Positions 44,752-53,876 of a DNA stretch of 64,000 bases are shown here, piece by piece; position 1 is the first letter of the stretch; each line of letters starts with the position of its first letter. The notes below the pieces were generated by a model. It worked only from the letters and a program-made list of their open reading frames with translations, ran no database searches and was not told the origin of the DNA. Where the stretch lies: positions 434,001 to 498,000 of the forward strand of contig NZ_BMMU01000002.1 in assembly GCF_014646095.1 (NCBI RefSeq), written 5' to 3'. A program made the position numbers and the translations under genes. The stretch is from Streptomyces lacrimifluminis. Lineage in GTDB: Bacteria > Actinomycetota > Actinomycetes > Streptomycetales > Streptomycetaceae.

Positions 44752-46257
44752 ATGTCCCCTACTCCATCAGGTCCGCCGTCGACAGCGTCTCCGCACGAGG
44801 AGCGCCTGCTGATCGACGGAGAGCTCCGCAGCGCCGCGGGCAGCGCCACGTTCGAGGTCCTCAACCCGGCGGACGGCGCCGTTCTGGGCAAGGTCGCCGA
44901 CGCCGGCCGGGAAGACATGCTCGACGCGATCGCCGCGGCCCGGCGCGCGTTCGAGGAGACGGACTGGGCCGTCGACCGGCAGTTCCGCAAGCGCGCCCTG
45001 ACCCAGCTCCTCGACGCGCTGGTCGAGGAGAAGGACGAGCTGCGCGAGGAACTCATCGCGGAGGTCGGAGCTCCGCGCATGCTCACCCACGGTGCTCAGC
45101 TGGAGGAGCCTCTGCGGAAGTTCCGATGGCACATCGACCACATCGACCGGTTCGAGTGGGTGCGCCGACTCGACGACGCCGTCAACCGGTTCACCAACGA
45201 GCCCAGTGAGCGGTGGGTGGTCAAGGAGCCCATCGGCGTCGTCGCCGCCATCACGCCCTGGAACTTCCCCTTCGGGTTGCTGCTCGTCAAGCTCGCCGGC
45301 GCTCTCGCCACCGGCAACACGGTCGTCGCGAAGCCCGCCCCCGAGACACCGTGGAACGCCACTCGCATCGGTCGGCTCATCGTCGAGCGCACCGACATCC
45401 CGGCCGGCGTGGTCAACGTGGTGCCGACCAGGAACCTCGACACGGCCGAACTCCTCCTGACCGACCCGCGCGTCGACATGGTGTCGTTCACCGGCTCCAC
45501 GGCCACGGGGCAGCGCATCCTCGAACTCGCCGCGCCCACCTTCAAGCGCACGATGCTGGAGCTCGGCGGCAAAAGCGCGTCGATCATCCTCGACGACGCG
45601 GACCTCACGCAGGCCATCCCGCAGGCGCTCGGCGCACTCGCCCACTCGGGCCAGGGGTGCGCGCTGCCGACCCGGCTGCTCGTGCACCGCAAGGTCTACG
45701 ACCAGGTCGTCGCCGGCCTTACGCAGGCGTTCCCACAGGTGCCCTGGGGTGAGCCTCAGGACCGGGGCACGCTGGCCGGCCCGATCATCTCGGCCCGGCA
45801 GCGCGACCGCGTCGCCGACTACATCCACATCGGCCGGGAGGAGGGCGCGAGGCTCGCGGTCGGCGGCGGCGTCCCCGACCGCGCGGGCTTCTGGGTGGAG
45901 CCGACACTCTTCGTCGACGTCGACAACGACTCCACCATCGCGCAGGAGGAGATCTTCGGACCGGTGCTCACCGTGACCCCGTTCGACACCGACGAAGAGG
46001 CGATCCGGCTGGCCAACGCCAGCCGGTACGGCCTCGCCGGATACGTCGCCTCGGCCTCGACGGAGCGCGCTCTGCGCATCGCCCGCGCCGTCCGAGCCGG
46101 CAGTTTCATGATCAACGGTGGCTCGTTCTCCGGCGGGGACGCCCCCTTCGGCGGTTACAAGGCCAGCGGCATCGGCCGCGAGGGTGGCCGCGAGGGCTTC
46201 GAGATCTACACCGAGACCAAGACCATCGGGTCCGCGCTCTCGCTCCCGCTCTCCTGA
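44752..46257 (+). CDS. Aldehyde dehydrogenase (NAD(P)-dependent)
   Basis: A 501-residue ALDH-superfamily enzyme that oxidises an aldehyde to an acid. PWNFPFGLLL and KPAPETPWNA mark the cofactor site, ELGGKSA carries the general-base Glu (near 270), and SGQGCALPTR carries the catalytic Cys (near 303). FGGYKASGIGREGG near the end is standard. The ATG at 44752 has GAGGAG upstream. Position after a P450 system and before an SDR suggests it takes the aldehyde made by alcohol oxidation in a peripheral degradation pathway. The exact substrate is not decidable. Confidence 0.92.
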   Translation: MSPTPSGPPSTASPHEERLLIDGELRSAAGSATFEVLNPADGAVLGKVADAGREDMLDAIAAARRAFEETDWAVDRQFRKRALTQLLDALVEEKDELREELIAEVGAPRMLTHGAQLEEPLRKFRWHIDHIDRFEWVRRLDDAVNRFTNEPSERWVVKEPIGVVAAITPWNFPFGLLLVKLAGALATGNTVVAKPAPETPWNATRIGRLIVERTDIPAGVVNVVPTRNLDTAELLLTDPRVDMVSFTGSTATGQRILELAAPTFKRTMLELGGKSASIILDDADLTQAIPQALGALAHSGQGCALPTRLLVHRKVYDQVVAGLTQAFPQVPWGEPQDRGTLAGPIISARQRDRVADYIHIGREEGARLAVGGGVPDRAGFWVEPTLFVDVDNDSTIAQEEIFGPVLTVTPFDTDEEAIRLANASRYGLAGYVASASTERALRIARAVRAGSFMINGGSFSGGDAPFGGYKASGIGREGGREGFEIYTETKTIGSALSLPLS

Positions 46258-46283
46258 CGCACCACTCCCCCAGCCACGGCAGA

Positions 46284-46308
46284 CCCGCGCCCCGCCATAG
46301 GGCGCGGG
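46284..46308 (+). terminator. Hairpin between the aldehyde dehydrogenase and SDR genes
   Basis: CCCGCGCCC and GGGCGCGGG pair around a 7-nt loop. It ends 17 bp before the SDR ATG and may reduce read-through or help set relative expression. Confidence 0.5.
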
Positions 46309-46325
46309 CGAGAGGAATCGGACAC

Positions 46326-47186
46326 ATGGACGACTACCTTCAGTACACCGGCAAGACGGCGGTCGTGACCGGCACCGCCTCCGGGATCGGCAGGGCGACG
46401 GCGAGGCGCCTCGTCGAACTGGGCGCGGCGGTCCACGCCATCGACCACGCGCCGACCGACTTGCCGGGGCTCGCCTCAGCGATCCAGGCGGACCTGGCGC
46501 TGCGCGACGACATCGACCGTGCTTTCGCGAAGCTCCCCGACCACATCGACGCGTTCTTCGGCGTGGCCGGAGTCTCAGGTCTCCATCATGACTACAACAC
46601 CACACTGCTGATCAACTTCGGCGCCTACAAGTACATCTCGGACACGTACCTGGAGGCGCGGATGGGCGACGGCGGCGCCGTCGTCTATGTGACCTCCACC
46701 GGCGGTATCAACTGGGAGCACTACCAGGAGGAACTCGAAGGGCTGATCCACGTCGCCGGGTGGGATGCCATCGTCCATGCGATCGAAGGACTCGGTCTCA
46801 ACGGCCGGCCCGGGCCGGCCGCTTATCCACTCTCGAAGCGGGTGCTCAACCTGTTCATGGCGCACAGCGCCACCGCACTCGGGAGCCGCGGCATCCGGGT
46901 GAACGCCGTGCTCCCGACGAGCACCGAGACCGGTCTGACGTCGGACTTCGCCGTAATGGCCGGCGGACGCGCATCGCTCGAGTCGCGTGCCGGCCTCAAC
47001 CAACGCCTGGCCGCGCCGGAGGAGATGGCGGACCCCGTCGTGTTCCTCAACTCTTATGCGGCTCGGTACATCTCCGGGCACCCGCTCACGGTCGACTTCG
47101 GCGCCCGCAACCTGCAACTCCTCGGCCGCACTGCCGACGCGCTGGACCGCCCGCTCATCGGGAACGCGCAGGCCGCACGCTCCTGA
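46326..47186 (+). CDS. Short-chain dehydrogenase/reductase
   Basis: This 286-residue SDR has a Rossmann cofactor motif TGTASGIG (residues 15-22), a catalytic Ser in VYVTSTGG, and Tyr/Lys in AYPLSK near residue 165-170. The segment between them is longer than usual (GINWEHYQEELEGLIHVAGW), as in 3-alpha-hydroxysteroid dehydrogenase/carbonyl reductase-type SDRs. It would oxidise a secondary alcohol or reduce a ketone. It lies between ALDH and a drug-type exporter, in the same direction. The ATG at 46326 has GAGAGGAA upstream. Confidence 0.9.
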   Translation: MDDYLQYTGKTAVVTGTASGIGRATARRLVELGAAVHAIDHAPTDLPGLASAIQADLALRDDIDRAFAKLPDHIDAFFGVAGVSGLHHDYNTTLLINFGAYKYISDTYLEARMGDGGAVVYVTSTGGINWEHYQEELEGLIHVAGWDAIVHAIEGLGLNGRPGPAAYPLSKRVLNLFMAHSATALGSRGIRVNAVLPTSTETGLTSDFAVMAGGRASLESRAGLNQRLAAPEEMADPVVFLNSYAARYISGHPLTVDFGARNLQLLGRTADALDRPLIGNAQAARS

Positions 47187-47320
47187 CTCCCCGTACGCCT
47201 GCCTGCCGCGGGGGTGCGCGAAGGCCGACGCCCGTCCTGGCCCGCGCGCACCCCTCTCCCCTCACGTCAGGTGAGCGTGACGCACAGCAAACCGGTGACC
47301 TGAACCCGTCGAGGAGCACA

Positions 47321-48886
47321 GTGAACGAGTCGACTCTCACGGAGGCGTCCCCCACGTCCCGACGGCAGGTACTGAAGGCGCTCAGCGGCCTGCTCCTCGC
47401 ACTCTTCGTCTCGACCCTCAGCAGTACGGTGGTCTCCAGCGCGCTACCGAAGATCATCGAAGACGTGCACGGGACACAGACCCAGTACACGTGGGTCGTC
47501 ACCGCGAGCCTCCTCACCACGACGGCGACGACCCCGATCTGGGGCAAACTCGCCGACCTCTTCAGCAAGAAGACCCTTCTCCACGTCTCCATCGTCATCT
47601 TCGTGCTCGGCACCGTAGCGTCCGGGATCAGCCAGACGGGCGGGCAGCTGATCGCCGCGCGGGCCCTCCAGGGCGTCGGCGTGGGAGGCGCGCAGGCGCT
47701 CGTCCAAATCGCCATCGCCGCCATCATCCCGCCTCGCGAGCGCGGCCGTTACAGCGCTTACCTCAGCGGCACCACCTCGACATCGACCATCGGTGGGCCG
47801 CTCCTCGGCGGTGTCATCGTCGACACCTCGTGGCTGGGCTGGCGGTGGAGCTTCTTCATCGCCATTCCGCTGGCCGCCGTCGCGTCCTTCCTGCTCCAGC
47901 GGACGCTGAACCTTCCTCTCCTGCGCCGCGAGAACGTGCGGATCGACTATCTGGGGGCCACCCTCATCGCCTCCGGGGTCAGTGTTCTGCTCATCTGGGT
48001 GTCCTTCGTCGACAACTCCTTCGCCTGGGCCTCGTGGCAGACCGGCGCCATGCTGTCCGGCGGGCTGGCCCTGCTCACCGCCGCCCTGTGGGTGGAGAAG
48101 CACGCCACCGAACCGATCGTCCCGCTCGCCATCGTGCGGCAGCGCACCACCGCCCTGGCCATCCTCGGCAGCCTGGCCGTCGGCACGGCCATGTTCGGCG
48201 CCTCGGTCTTCCTCAGCCAGTACTTCCAGCTCAGCCGCGGCCGCACCCCCACCGAAGCCGGCCTGCTGACCATTCCGATGATGGCCGGCATCCTGATCGC
48301 CTCCATCGTCGCCGGCCGGCTGATCAGCCGCAGCGGGAAGATCAAGCCGTTCCTCGTCACCGGTGCCGCACTGCTCACCGTCGGCTGCGCGGGCCTCGGC
48401 GTCATCGACAACAAGACCCCCATGGTCTTCCTGGCCGTGTCGATGCTGTGTGTCGGGATGGGCGTGGGCATGACCCTGCAGAACTTCGTGCTCGCCGTGC
48501 AGAACACCGTGCCGCTGAAGGACATCGGGGCGGCGAGCTCCACGGTGACGTTCTTCCGCTCCCTCGGCGGCACGATCGGCGTCTCCGTCCTCGGCGCCGT
48601 CCTGGCCCGCCAGGTCGAGGAGGGGACCGCGAGCGGTCTTGCCTCCGCCGGGCCGTCCGGCGCGGACTCGACATCTCCCGCAGTGCGGGAGATCATCCGC
48701 GTCGCGTACGGTGACGCGACGGCACACGTCTTCCTCCTCGCGGCCGCCGCGGCCCTTCTCGCCGTCATCGCCGCCGTCCTCCTCGAACCGGTCAACCTGC
48801 GCAGCAGCCTCGATCTGCCCGAGAAGACCGATGAAGCAGTGGCCGCGGCGCCCGATCCCGAACAGGGCACGCGTTCGAGCGCGTGA
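47321..48886 (+). CDS. MFS exporter, DHA2 (14-helix, EmrB/QacA) family
   Basis: A 521-residue drug:proton antiporter-type transporter with about 14 helices. The loop motif GKLADLFSKKTLLH and motif C-like GPLLGGVIVD support the DHA2 group. It probably exports the substrate or product of the preceding oxidative enzymes, or a toxic related compound. The GTG start at 47321 has GAGGAG 8 bp before it. No TetR or MarR regulator is adjacent, which is unusual for this family. Its stop overlaps the next gene's start by TGATG, likely by chance, as the functions look unrelated. Confidence 0.9.
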   Translation: MNESTLTEASPTSRRQVLKALSGLLLALFVSTLSSTVVSSALPKIIEDVHGTQTQYTWVVTASLLTTTATTPIWGKLADLFSKKTLLHVSIVIFVLGTVASGISQTGGQLIAARALQGVGVGGAQALVQIAIAAIIPPRERGRYSAYLSGTTSTSTIGGPLLGGVIVDTSWLGWRWSFFIAIPLAAVASFLLQRTLNLPLLRRENVRIDYLGATLIASGVSVLLIWVSFVDNSFAWASWQTGAMLSGGLALLTAALWVEKHATEPIVPLAIVRQRTTALAILGSLAVGTAMFGASVFLSQYFQLSRGRTPTEAGLLTIPMMAGILIASIVAGRLISRSGKIKPFLVTGAALLTVGCAGLGVIDNKTPMVFLAVSMLCVGMGVGMTLQNFVLAVQNTVPLKDIGAASSTVTFFRSLGGTIGVSVLGAVLARQVEEGTASGLASAGPSGADSTSPAVREIIRVAYGDATAHVFLLAAAAALLAVIAAVLLEPVNLRSSLDLPEKTDEAVAAAPDPEQGTRSSA

Positions 48887-50031
48887 TGCCGAGGTGCCCC
48901 GTCGCCGCCGTACCGGGAGGATCACGGAACAGCACGAGGGCGCTGGGCTCCCGCTACGACGCGTTCGAGGTTCTCGCCGCGCTGCGCGATCGCATCGAGA
49001 CGACGCCTTGGCGCGGGGAGCGGGGACGGACCGCGCTACGGGTGCTGCGGGCGCATCTGAACTTCGCCGAAACCGCGGGCGGCCTCCTGCACCACGCCAG
49101 TGAGCGTCAGACCGCGGAAGAGGCCGGCATCTCCCGTACGACGTTGCGGGCCGTCTACGAGAAGGTTCTCAAGCCGCAGGGCTGGCTACGTCGACTGCGC
49201 GTCGGCCACGGCCGCGAGGGCTCGACCTGGTACCTCAACGAGAGCAGCGCCCCCAGTCACGGTGCCCCTGCTCCGTCGTCTCGTTTCTGGACCACTCAGT
49301 TCCCCCCCGACCTGGCACTTGAGGAGTGGCCCACCCCTGAGACGGCCACGACAGCCGACATCGACTCCACCCTCCTCGGCCGGCTGATGGGCCACGACGC
49401 CTTCGCCCACCACGGCCTCGACAGCGCCGCCCTCATGATCATCAGCGCTCTGCACCAGCGCCCCCACCAGACCATCAGCGAGCTCATCGGCACCTCCTCG
49501 GTCGCCCGCGCGACCGCCTACCGGACCCTTCGGCGCCTCGCCGAGCACGGTCTCGTAGCCCAGATCGGGGAGACCTGGGCCCTCGCGCCCCAGGCGCTGG
49601 AGGGCATCGGCAACAGCCACCCCGCAACTGATGCCGGCCGGGCCGCTGCGCCGACGCAGGGCTGGGACACGGTGGCTGAGGAATACGGCACCACGAGTCT
49701 CGCCGCCCGGCGCAAGGCTCTCCACGCCGCCCAACGCGCCGCATACCAGCAGGCGTTGGACCGGCGTGCGGAGCACCGCCGCCAGGCCGTGGTGATCGTC
49801 CGCGACGGCCGTCAGGTCCTCGTCCCCGCGCCACGCCCCGACGAGATCCCGCCCGCATGGCACACCTCCAGCGGCCGTGTCCTCGATCCGGTCGCCGGCC
49901 ACGCCGCTCCCGACTGGCGTGTCGCCACCGACGGCCGCCTGATTCTCATCACCCCTGCCGACCAGCGCAGTTACGACGAGCTGGCCGCAGCCCATGCCGA
50001 AGCCCTCAGCGAATGGGAGTCCGCAGCATGA
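48886..50031 (+). CDS. Winged-helix/HTH protein of plasmid-like type
   Basis: A 381-residue protein I do not recognise beyond its DNA-binding character. Two helix-turn-helix segments are visible: ASERQTAEEAGISRTTLRAVYE near 65-86 and TISELIGTSSVARATAYRTLRRL near 188-210. Similar proteins with the ending DWRVATDGRLILITP are familiar from actinomycete plasmids and integrative elements. The first 25 residues look unlike the rest, so the true start may lie downstream, or the gene may have been joined to the MFS gene by a rearrangement. It overlaps the following small HTH gene by ATGA, making a two-gene unit. Confidence 0.65.
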   Translation: MPRCPVAAVPGGSRNSTRALGSRYDAFEVLAALRDRIETTPWRGERGRTALRVLRAHLNFAETAGGLLHHASERQTAEEAGISRTTLRAVYEKVLKPQGWLRRLRVGHGREGSTWYLNESSAPSHGAPAPSSRFWTTQFPPDLALEEWPTPETATTADIDSTLLGRLMGHDAFAHHGLDSAALMIISALHQRPHQTISELIGTSSVARATAYRTLRRLAEHGLVAQIGETWALAPQALEGIGNSHPATDAGRAAAPTQGWDTVAEEYGTTSLAARRKALHAAQRAAYQQALDRRAEHRRQAVVIVRDGRQVLVPAPRPDEIPPAWHTSSGRVLDPVAGHAAPDWRVATDGRLILITPADQRSYDELAAAHAEALSEWESAA

Positions 50032-50369
50032 ACCCACGTCCCGCGAGCACGCCTACCGTGATCGATTCGCCAACCCCGGAAGCCCTGCGCACACAGTACG
50101 AGTCCGGTGCGACAGTCGACGAACTCGCGGCTGCCAGCGGCCTCTCGTACGGCACGGTTCTCAACCGGCTTCACGAGGCTGGGACCGAGATGCGCACGTC
50201 GTGGCAGACCCGCCGCATGCGCAACGACCCACAAGCGCGCAGGCCGCCCCCTCAGGCCGGACACGTCGATGGTCGGCGGCGGGTACTGACTGGCGCGGTC
50301 ACCGCGATGATCGTGCTCGGGTTGTGTCTGTTCCGGCGCGAGAGCGTCGCCGTGGTGATCGCCGGGTGA
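50028..50369 (+). CDS. Small helix-turn-helix protein, probably truncated
   Basis: A 113-residue protein whose first 72 residues have an HTH of the type LRTQYESGATVDELAAASGLSYGTVLNRLHEAG followed by RTSWQTRRMRNDPQ. After that the reading changes to a Pro/Arg-rich piece and a short hydrophobic end, unlike typical relatives, which suggests a 3' truncation or fusion. It overlaps the preceding HTH gene by ATGA. Such small HTH proteins are common on actinomycete plasmids and conjugative elements. Confidence 0.6.
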   Translation: MNPRPASTPTVIDSPTPEALRTQYESGATVDELAAASGLSYGTVLNRLHEAGTEMRTSWQTRRMRNDPQARRPPPQAGHVDGRRRVLTGAVTAMIVLGLCLFRRESVAVVIAG

Positions 50370-50561
50370 CCGAACCGATCCCGCGGGTCCGGGTGGAGGG
50401 CACCCCGAGCGGGTCCGCGGTGTCCAAGACCCGTGCCCGGGTGCCGGCTGCGGTCTGGGAACACCTGTTTGTCGCCGCCGCCGGGTGGCGTGCAACCGGA
50501 TTTACGCCTTCTCGGCGGCAGTGCGCTCGCGGACTGGGAAGCTTGGCCGCGGGGATCCGTC

Positions 50562-50593
50562 GATGCGGTCCGCCGCCCTCGGCGGACCGCATC
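50562..50593. terminator. 14-bp hairpin downstream of the SGNH lipase gene
   Basis: GATGCGGTCCGCCG and CGGCGGACCGCATC pair perfectly around CCCT. It lies 17 bp beyond the stop of the minus-strand lipase gene and faces the HTH gene on the other side. Confidence 0.8.
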
Positions 50594-50609
50594 AGCTGGT
50601 CCGGCGGTC

Positions 50610-51407
50610 TCACATCATGCTGAGGCCGAGCCACCAGGCGTACGCGGTGTAGCCCTCCTTGGTCGGGTGGAAGATCTCGGTGTACCTGTTCGGGTCGACG
50701 TTGTTGATGAACGGACTGGCGGAGCAGGCGCCGTGCTCAGCGAAGGCGAGACGGACGTCGATGAACTCGTAGCCGGCCTTCTCGGTAGCCTGCTTCATGA
50801 TCTCGGCCGCCTGGTCCGCGGCGTAGTTCATGTATTCGCGCTTCTTGGCTCCGGGTGTGATCACGCCGCAACTGCCGGTGCCGGGGTCGACGAGCCGGGG
50901 GTATCCCAGGAAGGCGACGTGGGCATTCGGTGCGCGCCGCCGGACGTCGGCGAAGAGATCCCGCAACCTGCTTGGCAGGTCTTCCCGGATGGCGAGGACG
51001 CTGAAGAAGGCTGCCCGGAGGCACTCGTCGTCGGTGCCGGTGAGACATGTCGTGGCGCTTTTCGCGAAGCCTACGTCGTTGCCGCCGACGGTGATCGTGA
51101 CCAGTTTGGTGCCATTGTCGAGGCCGCCGAGTTGCTTGGTGCGTACGTCCTGGACGGTGGCGCCGCTACAGGTCTGGTCGTCCAGGACGAATTTCGGCCA
51201 TACCTTCGCCCATTGCCGCGGGTAGCTGTTCGGGCTCTGCCGGCAGTCGCCGCTGGCTTGCAGGTAGGGTTCGGCGCCGACTCCCGAGGCGTACGAGTCG
51301 CCGAGAGCGACGTACTCTCCGGAAGACACGGCGGCCTGCGCGGGCGAGGTCATGGCCAGTGTTGCGAGGGCAGCCGCCGCAGTGACGGCCGCGAGAATTC
51401 TTCGCAT
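50610..51407 (-). CDS. Secreted SGNH-family lipase/esterase
   Basis: A 265-residue secreted hydrolase. The first 25 residues or so are a signal peptide (cleavage near AQA). Block I is VALGDSYASG with the catalytic Ser near residue 39, block III is VTVGGNDVG, and the final Asp/His pair sits in EIFHPTKEGY near residue 246. Six cysteines suggest three disulfides. This is the Streptomyces SGNH lipase type (like S. rimosus lipase and its S. coelicolor relatives). The ATG at 51407 has an AAGGAA ribosome site. It is monocistronic and appears intact, though it lies within a region rich in broken genes. Confidence 0.93.
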   Translation of the reverse strand: MRRILAAVTAAAALATLAMTSPAQAAVSSGEYVALGDSYASGVGAEPYLQASGDCRQSPNSYPRQWAKVWPKFVLDDQTCSGATVQDVRTKQLGGLDNGTKLVTITVGGNDVGFAKSATTCLTGTDDECLRAAFFSVLAIREDLPSRLRDLFADVRRRAPNAHVAFLGYPRLVDPGTGSCGVITPGAKKREYMNYAADQAAEIMKQATEKAGYEFIDVRLAFAEHGACSASPFINNVDPNRYTEIFHPTKEGYTAYAWWLGLSMM

Positions 51408-51896
51408 GAGTTCCTTCGATCGTCTTGAGTGCTACCCGATAGACGGATTCGGCGAAGGTTTGGTTCATGCGGGCCTGGCCCATTGACCTAGCTACTTGCC
51501 CCTGGAAAAGGGGTTGGCCCGGTGGCAGGGCTGTTGCTGTGGAGTGGTCCGGTTGTCGGGCTGCGGGTGCCGTCGTCGTTCACCGGGCGATGACGGTCAT
51601 CCGGTGGAGTTGCAGGCGAAGATCCCGAGTCCGGCCCAGGTCTGAGCGCCGGCGAGCCGGCGGAGGCGGGTGCGGCGGAATCCGAGGGGGGTCCGGGCAC
51701 TTGCGCATGTCCCGGTACAGGTAGTTGAGGCCGTCCAGAACCTGGCCCATCTCTTCAACCGGGAGAGCGCGGGCAGGCAGGCGGTGACGGCTCCGTATTC
51801 CTAGCTCGGACACCCACCGCCCGAGACCTGCTCTCCGGAGGCGTTGCCGGCGTTGGCGTGGCTGAGCCAGGTCCCGCCGGCATGGGGCGGCGGGTC
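51408..51896. other. 489-bp region without a supported gene
   Basis: The part next to the lipase holds its promoter. The rest shows only short, Arg-rich frames. One minus-strand stretch near 51700-51790 reads RLPARALPVEEMGQVLDGLNYLYRDMR and could be the tail of a lost gene, but I cannot name it. Confidence 0.4.
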
Positions 51897-52223
51897 TCAC
51901 TTCTCGACTGTTCCGGGTTCCCCGCTGATGGATTCCTGGTAGACGTCCGCATAGGTGGGACAGTCCTTGACCAGGTCATCACAGAACCCGGCGACGTCGT
52001 TGCCGATGAGTTCCAAGACCCCCTTGCCCGCGGCGACGCCCTCCTCGAAGAAGTCGACGATCCCGGTGAGCAGGGGCCCGTCAGGCAGGTCGACCGGTCC
52101 GACCTTGAACAGGTACCTCTGCATCTCCTTGTGGACGATCTGGTAGTCCGGCGGGAGTGCCTTGACCCGAGCCGTGTGTGCCCGCCACTGCTTCTTGCCC
52201 TCGATGATGTCCTGGATGCCCAC
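51897..52223 (-). CDS. DUF1048 protein (second of a pair)
   Basis: A 108-residue helical protein of the DUF1048 family, seen in IIEGKKQWRAHTARVKALPPDY and FEEGVAAGKGVLELIGNDVAGFCDDLV. Such genes normally follow a PadR-type regulator, and their function is not established. The GTG start at 52223 lies 1 bp after the stop of a paralogous DUF1048 gene, with which it is clearly co-transcribed. The two share the ALPPDY/ALPDDY and GNDVAGFC/GDDIRGFC signatures, so they arose by duplication. Confidence 0.8.
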   Translation of the reverse strand: MGIQDIIEGKKQWRAHTARVKALPPDYQIVHKEMQRYLFKVGPVDLPDGPLLTGIVDFFEEGVAAGKGVLELIGNDVAGFCDDLVKDCPTYADVYQESISGEPGTVEK

Positions 52224-52224
52224 G

Positions 52225-52581
52225 TCAGCCTCCCAGCCGGCTCAGTTTCCTTGCGCCGTTCCTGTTCAACTGCTCGCGCCACCGGTCGCGATAGGTTCGA
52301 GCCCCTTCTCCACCGGCCAGCGCCGTGCAGAAGCCTCGGATGTCGTCGCCGAGCACCTCGTGGGCGCTCTGCCCGTCCGCCGCTGTTTCTTCGAGCAGCC
52401 CCAGGGCGGCGTCGAGGATCGGCATCAGGTTGCGGCCGGTGAAGCCCCCATGGGGAAAGAGGTGGCCCTTGATCTGTTCCCACGCCGCCCGGTAGTCGTC
52501 CGGCAGGGCCTCGGCCCGGGCTTCGAACGCCTTGCATTCCCTGGTGAGATCGCTGCCTGTGATCGTCTCCCAGAAGTTCAT
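52225..52581 (-). CDS. DUF1048 protein (first of a pair)
   Basis: A 118-residue DUF1048 protein with RAEALPDDYRAAWEQIKGHLF and LGDDIRGFCTALA. The ATG at 52581 has a very strong GGAGGGCGGGAG ribosome site. In relatives a PadR regulator gene is found directly upstream and overlapping. Here only about 50 bp separate the start from a broken aminotransferase gene on the other strand, so the regulator seems to have been lost, leaving the pair without its usual control. Confidence 0.8.
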   Translation of the reverse strand: MNFWETITGSDLTRECKAFEARAEALPDDYRAAWEQIKGHLFPHGGFTGRNLMPILDAALGLLEETAADGQSAHEVLGDDIRGFCTALAGGEGARTYRDRWREQLNRNGARKLSRLGG

Positions 52582-52631
52582 CTCCCGCCCTCCTTGAGCC
52601 TGTCGATGCGTGATGACTGGCCTGGCAGCGG

Positions 52632-53819
52632 GACCGTGAACAGGCCGACCTGTGGCCCTACTTCCGCCGGTACGACACCGCCCTCACCACCCGGGCCACC
52701 GCCGTGTCCGACACCGGCGTGATCACCCACGGCCCCGACTTCGGCGGCCAGGACTACCTGTCCCTCACCGGCCACCCCGCCGTCCTCGACGCGGCACACC
52801 AGGCCCTGCGCGACTACGGCCCGCTCACCGCGGGTTCCCCCGCCCTCGGCGGTGCCAACCCGGTCAGCAAGGCCCTGGAAGCCGGACTCGCCGAGGCCCT
52901 GCACACCGACCACGTGGCACTGTTTCCGACCGGCTGGGCCTCGGGCTTCGGCACCATCCTCTCGCTGATGCACCGCCGCGACCACATCCTGCTCGACAGC
53001 CTCTCCCACGACTCGCTGCGCCAGGGCGCCGCCGCCAGCGGAGCCACAGTTCTTCCGCCACCTCGACAACGACGCCGTACGACGCCACCTGAAGGGCATC
53101 CGCGCCACCGACACCAAGAACGCCGTCCTCGTCGTCACCGAGGGTGTCTTCTCCATGGGCTCCGACACCCCGCAACTGGCCGAACTCCTCGGCTTCTGCC
53201 GCGAGTTCGGCGCCCAGCTGATGGTCGACGTGGCCCACGACTTCGGCGCCATGGGCGAACACGGCGGCGGCCAGCTGGAGGCGCACGGCGTCCTCCGCCA
53301 GGTGGACTTCGTCGTCGGCCCTTTCTCCAAGACGTTCGCCACGGCCGGCGGCTTCCTGGCGACGCCGTCCGCGTCCGCGCGGGAGTTCGTGCGGATGTTC
53401 GGCGGGCCGCAGACCTTCTCCAGCGCGATCACCCCCGTGCAGACCGCGGTCGCTCTCGCGGCCCTCGGCATCGTCACCTCGCCGGAGGGGGCGCGTCGGC
53501 GGGCGTCCGTCGCGGCGGTCGCCACCCGGCTGCGCGAGGGCCTCACCGCACACGGGCTGGAGGTCATGGGCGACGTGGTCTGCCCGGTCGTCCTGGTCCT
53601 CATAGGCGACACCCCCACCGGCCGCACCGCCTCCGGCCTCATCGCCCGCGCCGGACTCATCGCCCATCTCGTCGAGCAGCCGGCTCTGTCGCCTCGGACG
53701 CGGCCCGCTTCCGCCTGCAGGCCATGGTGGACCACAGCGACGCCGACGTCGACACCGCGATCGCCATCCTCGACACCTGCATACGGGAGGCCCGGCTGGC
53801 CGCCGCGCCCACCCGCTGA
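52632..53819 (+). pseudogene. Broken alpha-oxoamine synthase-type aminotransferase (two frameshifts, 5' truncated)
   Basis: The sequence encodes a PLP-dependent enzyme of the 8-amino-7-oxononanoate synthase/serine palmitoyltransferase group, but no single frame covers it. It opens without a start codon (REQADLWPYFRRYD), continues in one frame with FGGQDYLSLTGHP and ALFPTGWASGFGTI, and shifts near 53050 to a frame with VLVVTEGVFSMGSDTP, DVAHDFGAMGEHG and the PLP lysine in GPFSKTFAT. Near 53675 it shifts back, reading VASDAARFRLQ to the stop. The start is cut off next to the DUF1048 pair. Sequencing errors could explain the shifts, but not the missing 5' end. Confidence 0.85.
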
Positions 53820-53838
53820 GCCCTCGCTCACACCCCGT

Positions 53839-53876
53839 GGCCGGGCGCGACCCTCTCGAAGAGGCTCAGCCCGGCC
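53839..53876. terminator. Hairpin after the broken aminotransferase
   Basis: Outer arms GGCCGGGC and GCCCGGCC enclose inner arms CCTCT and AGAGG. It lies 19 bp after the pseudogene stop. Confidence 0.6.

Noticed and set aside
41899..48886. Natural-product biosynthesis cluster around the P450
   Set aside because: No polyketide, peptide, terpene or tailoring core enzyme is present; the set fits substrate oxidation and export better.
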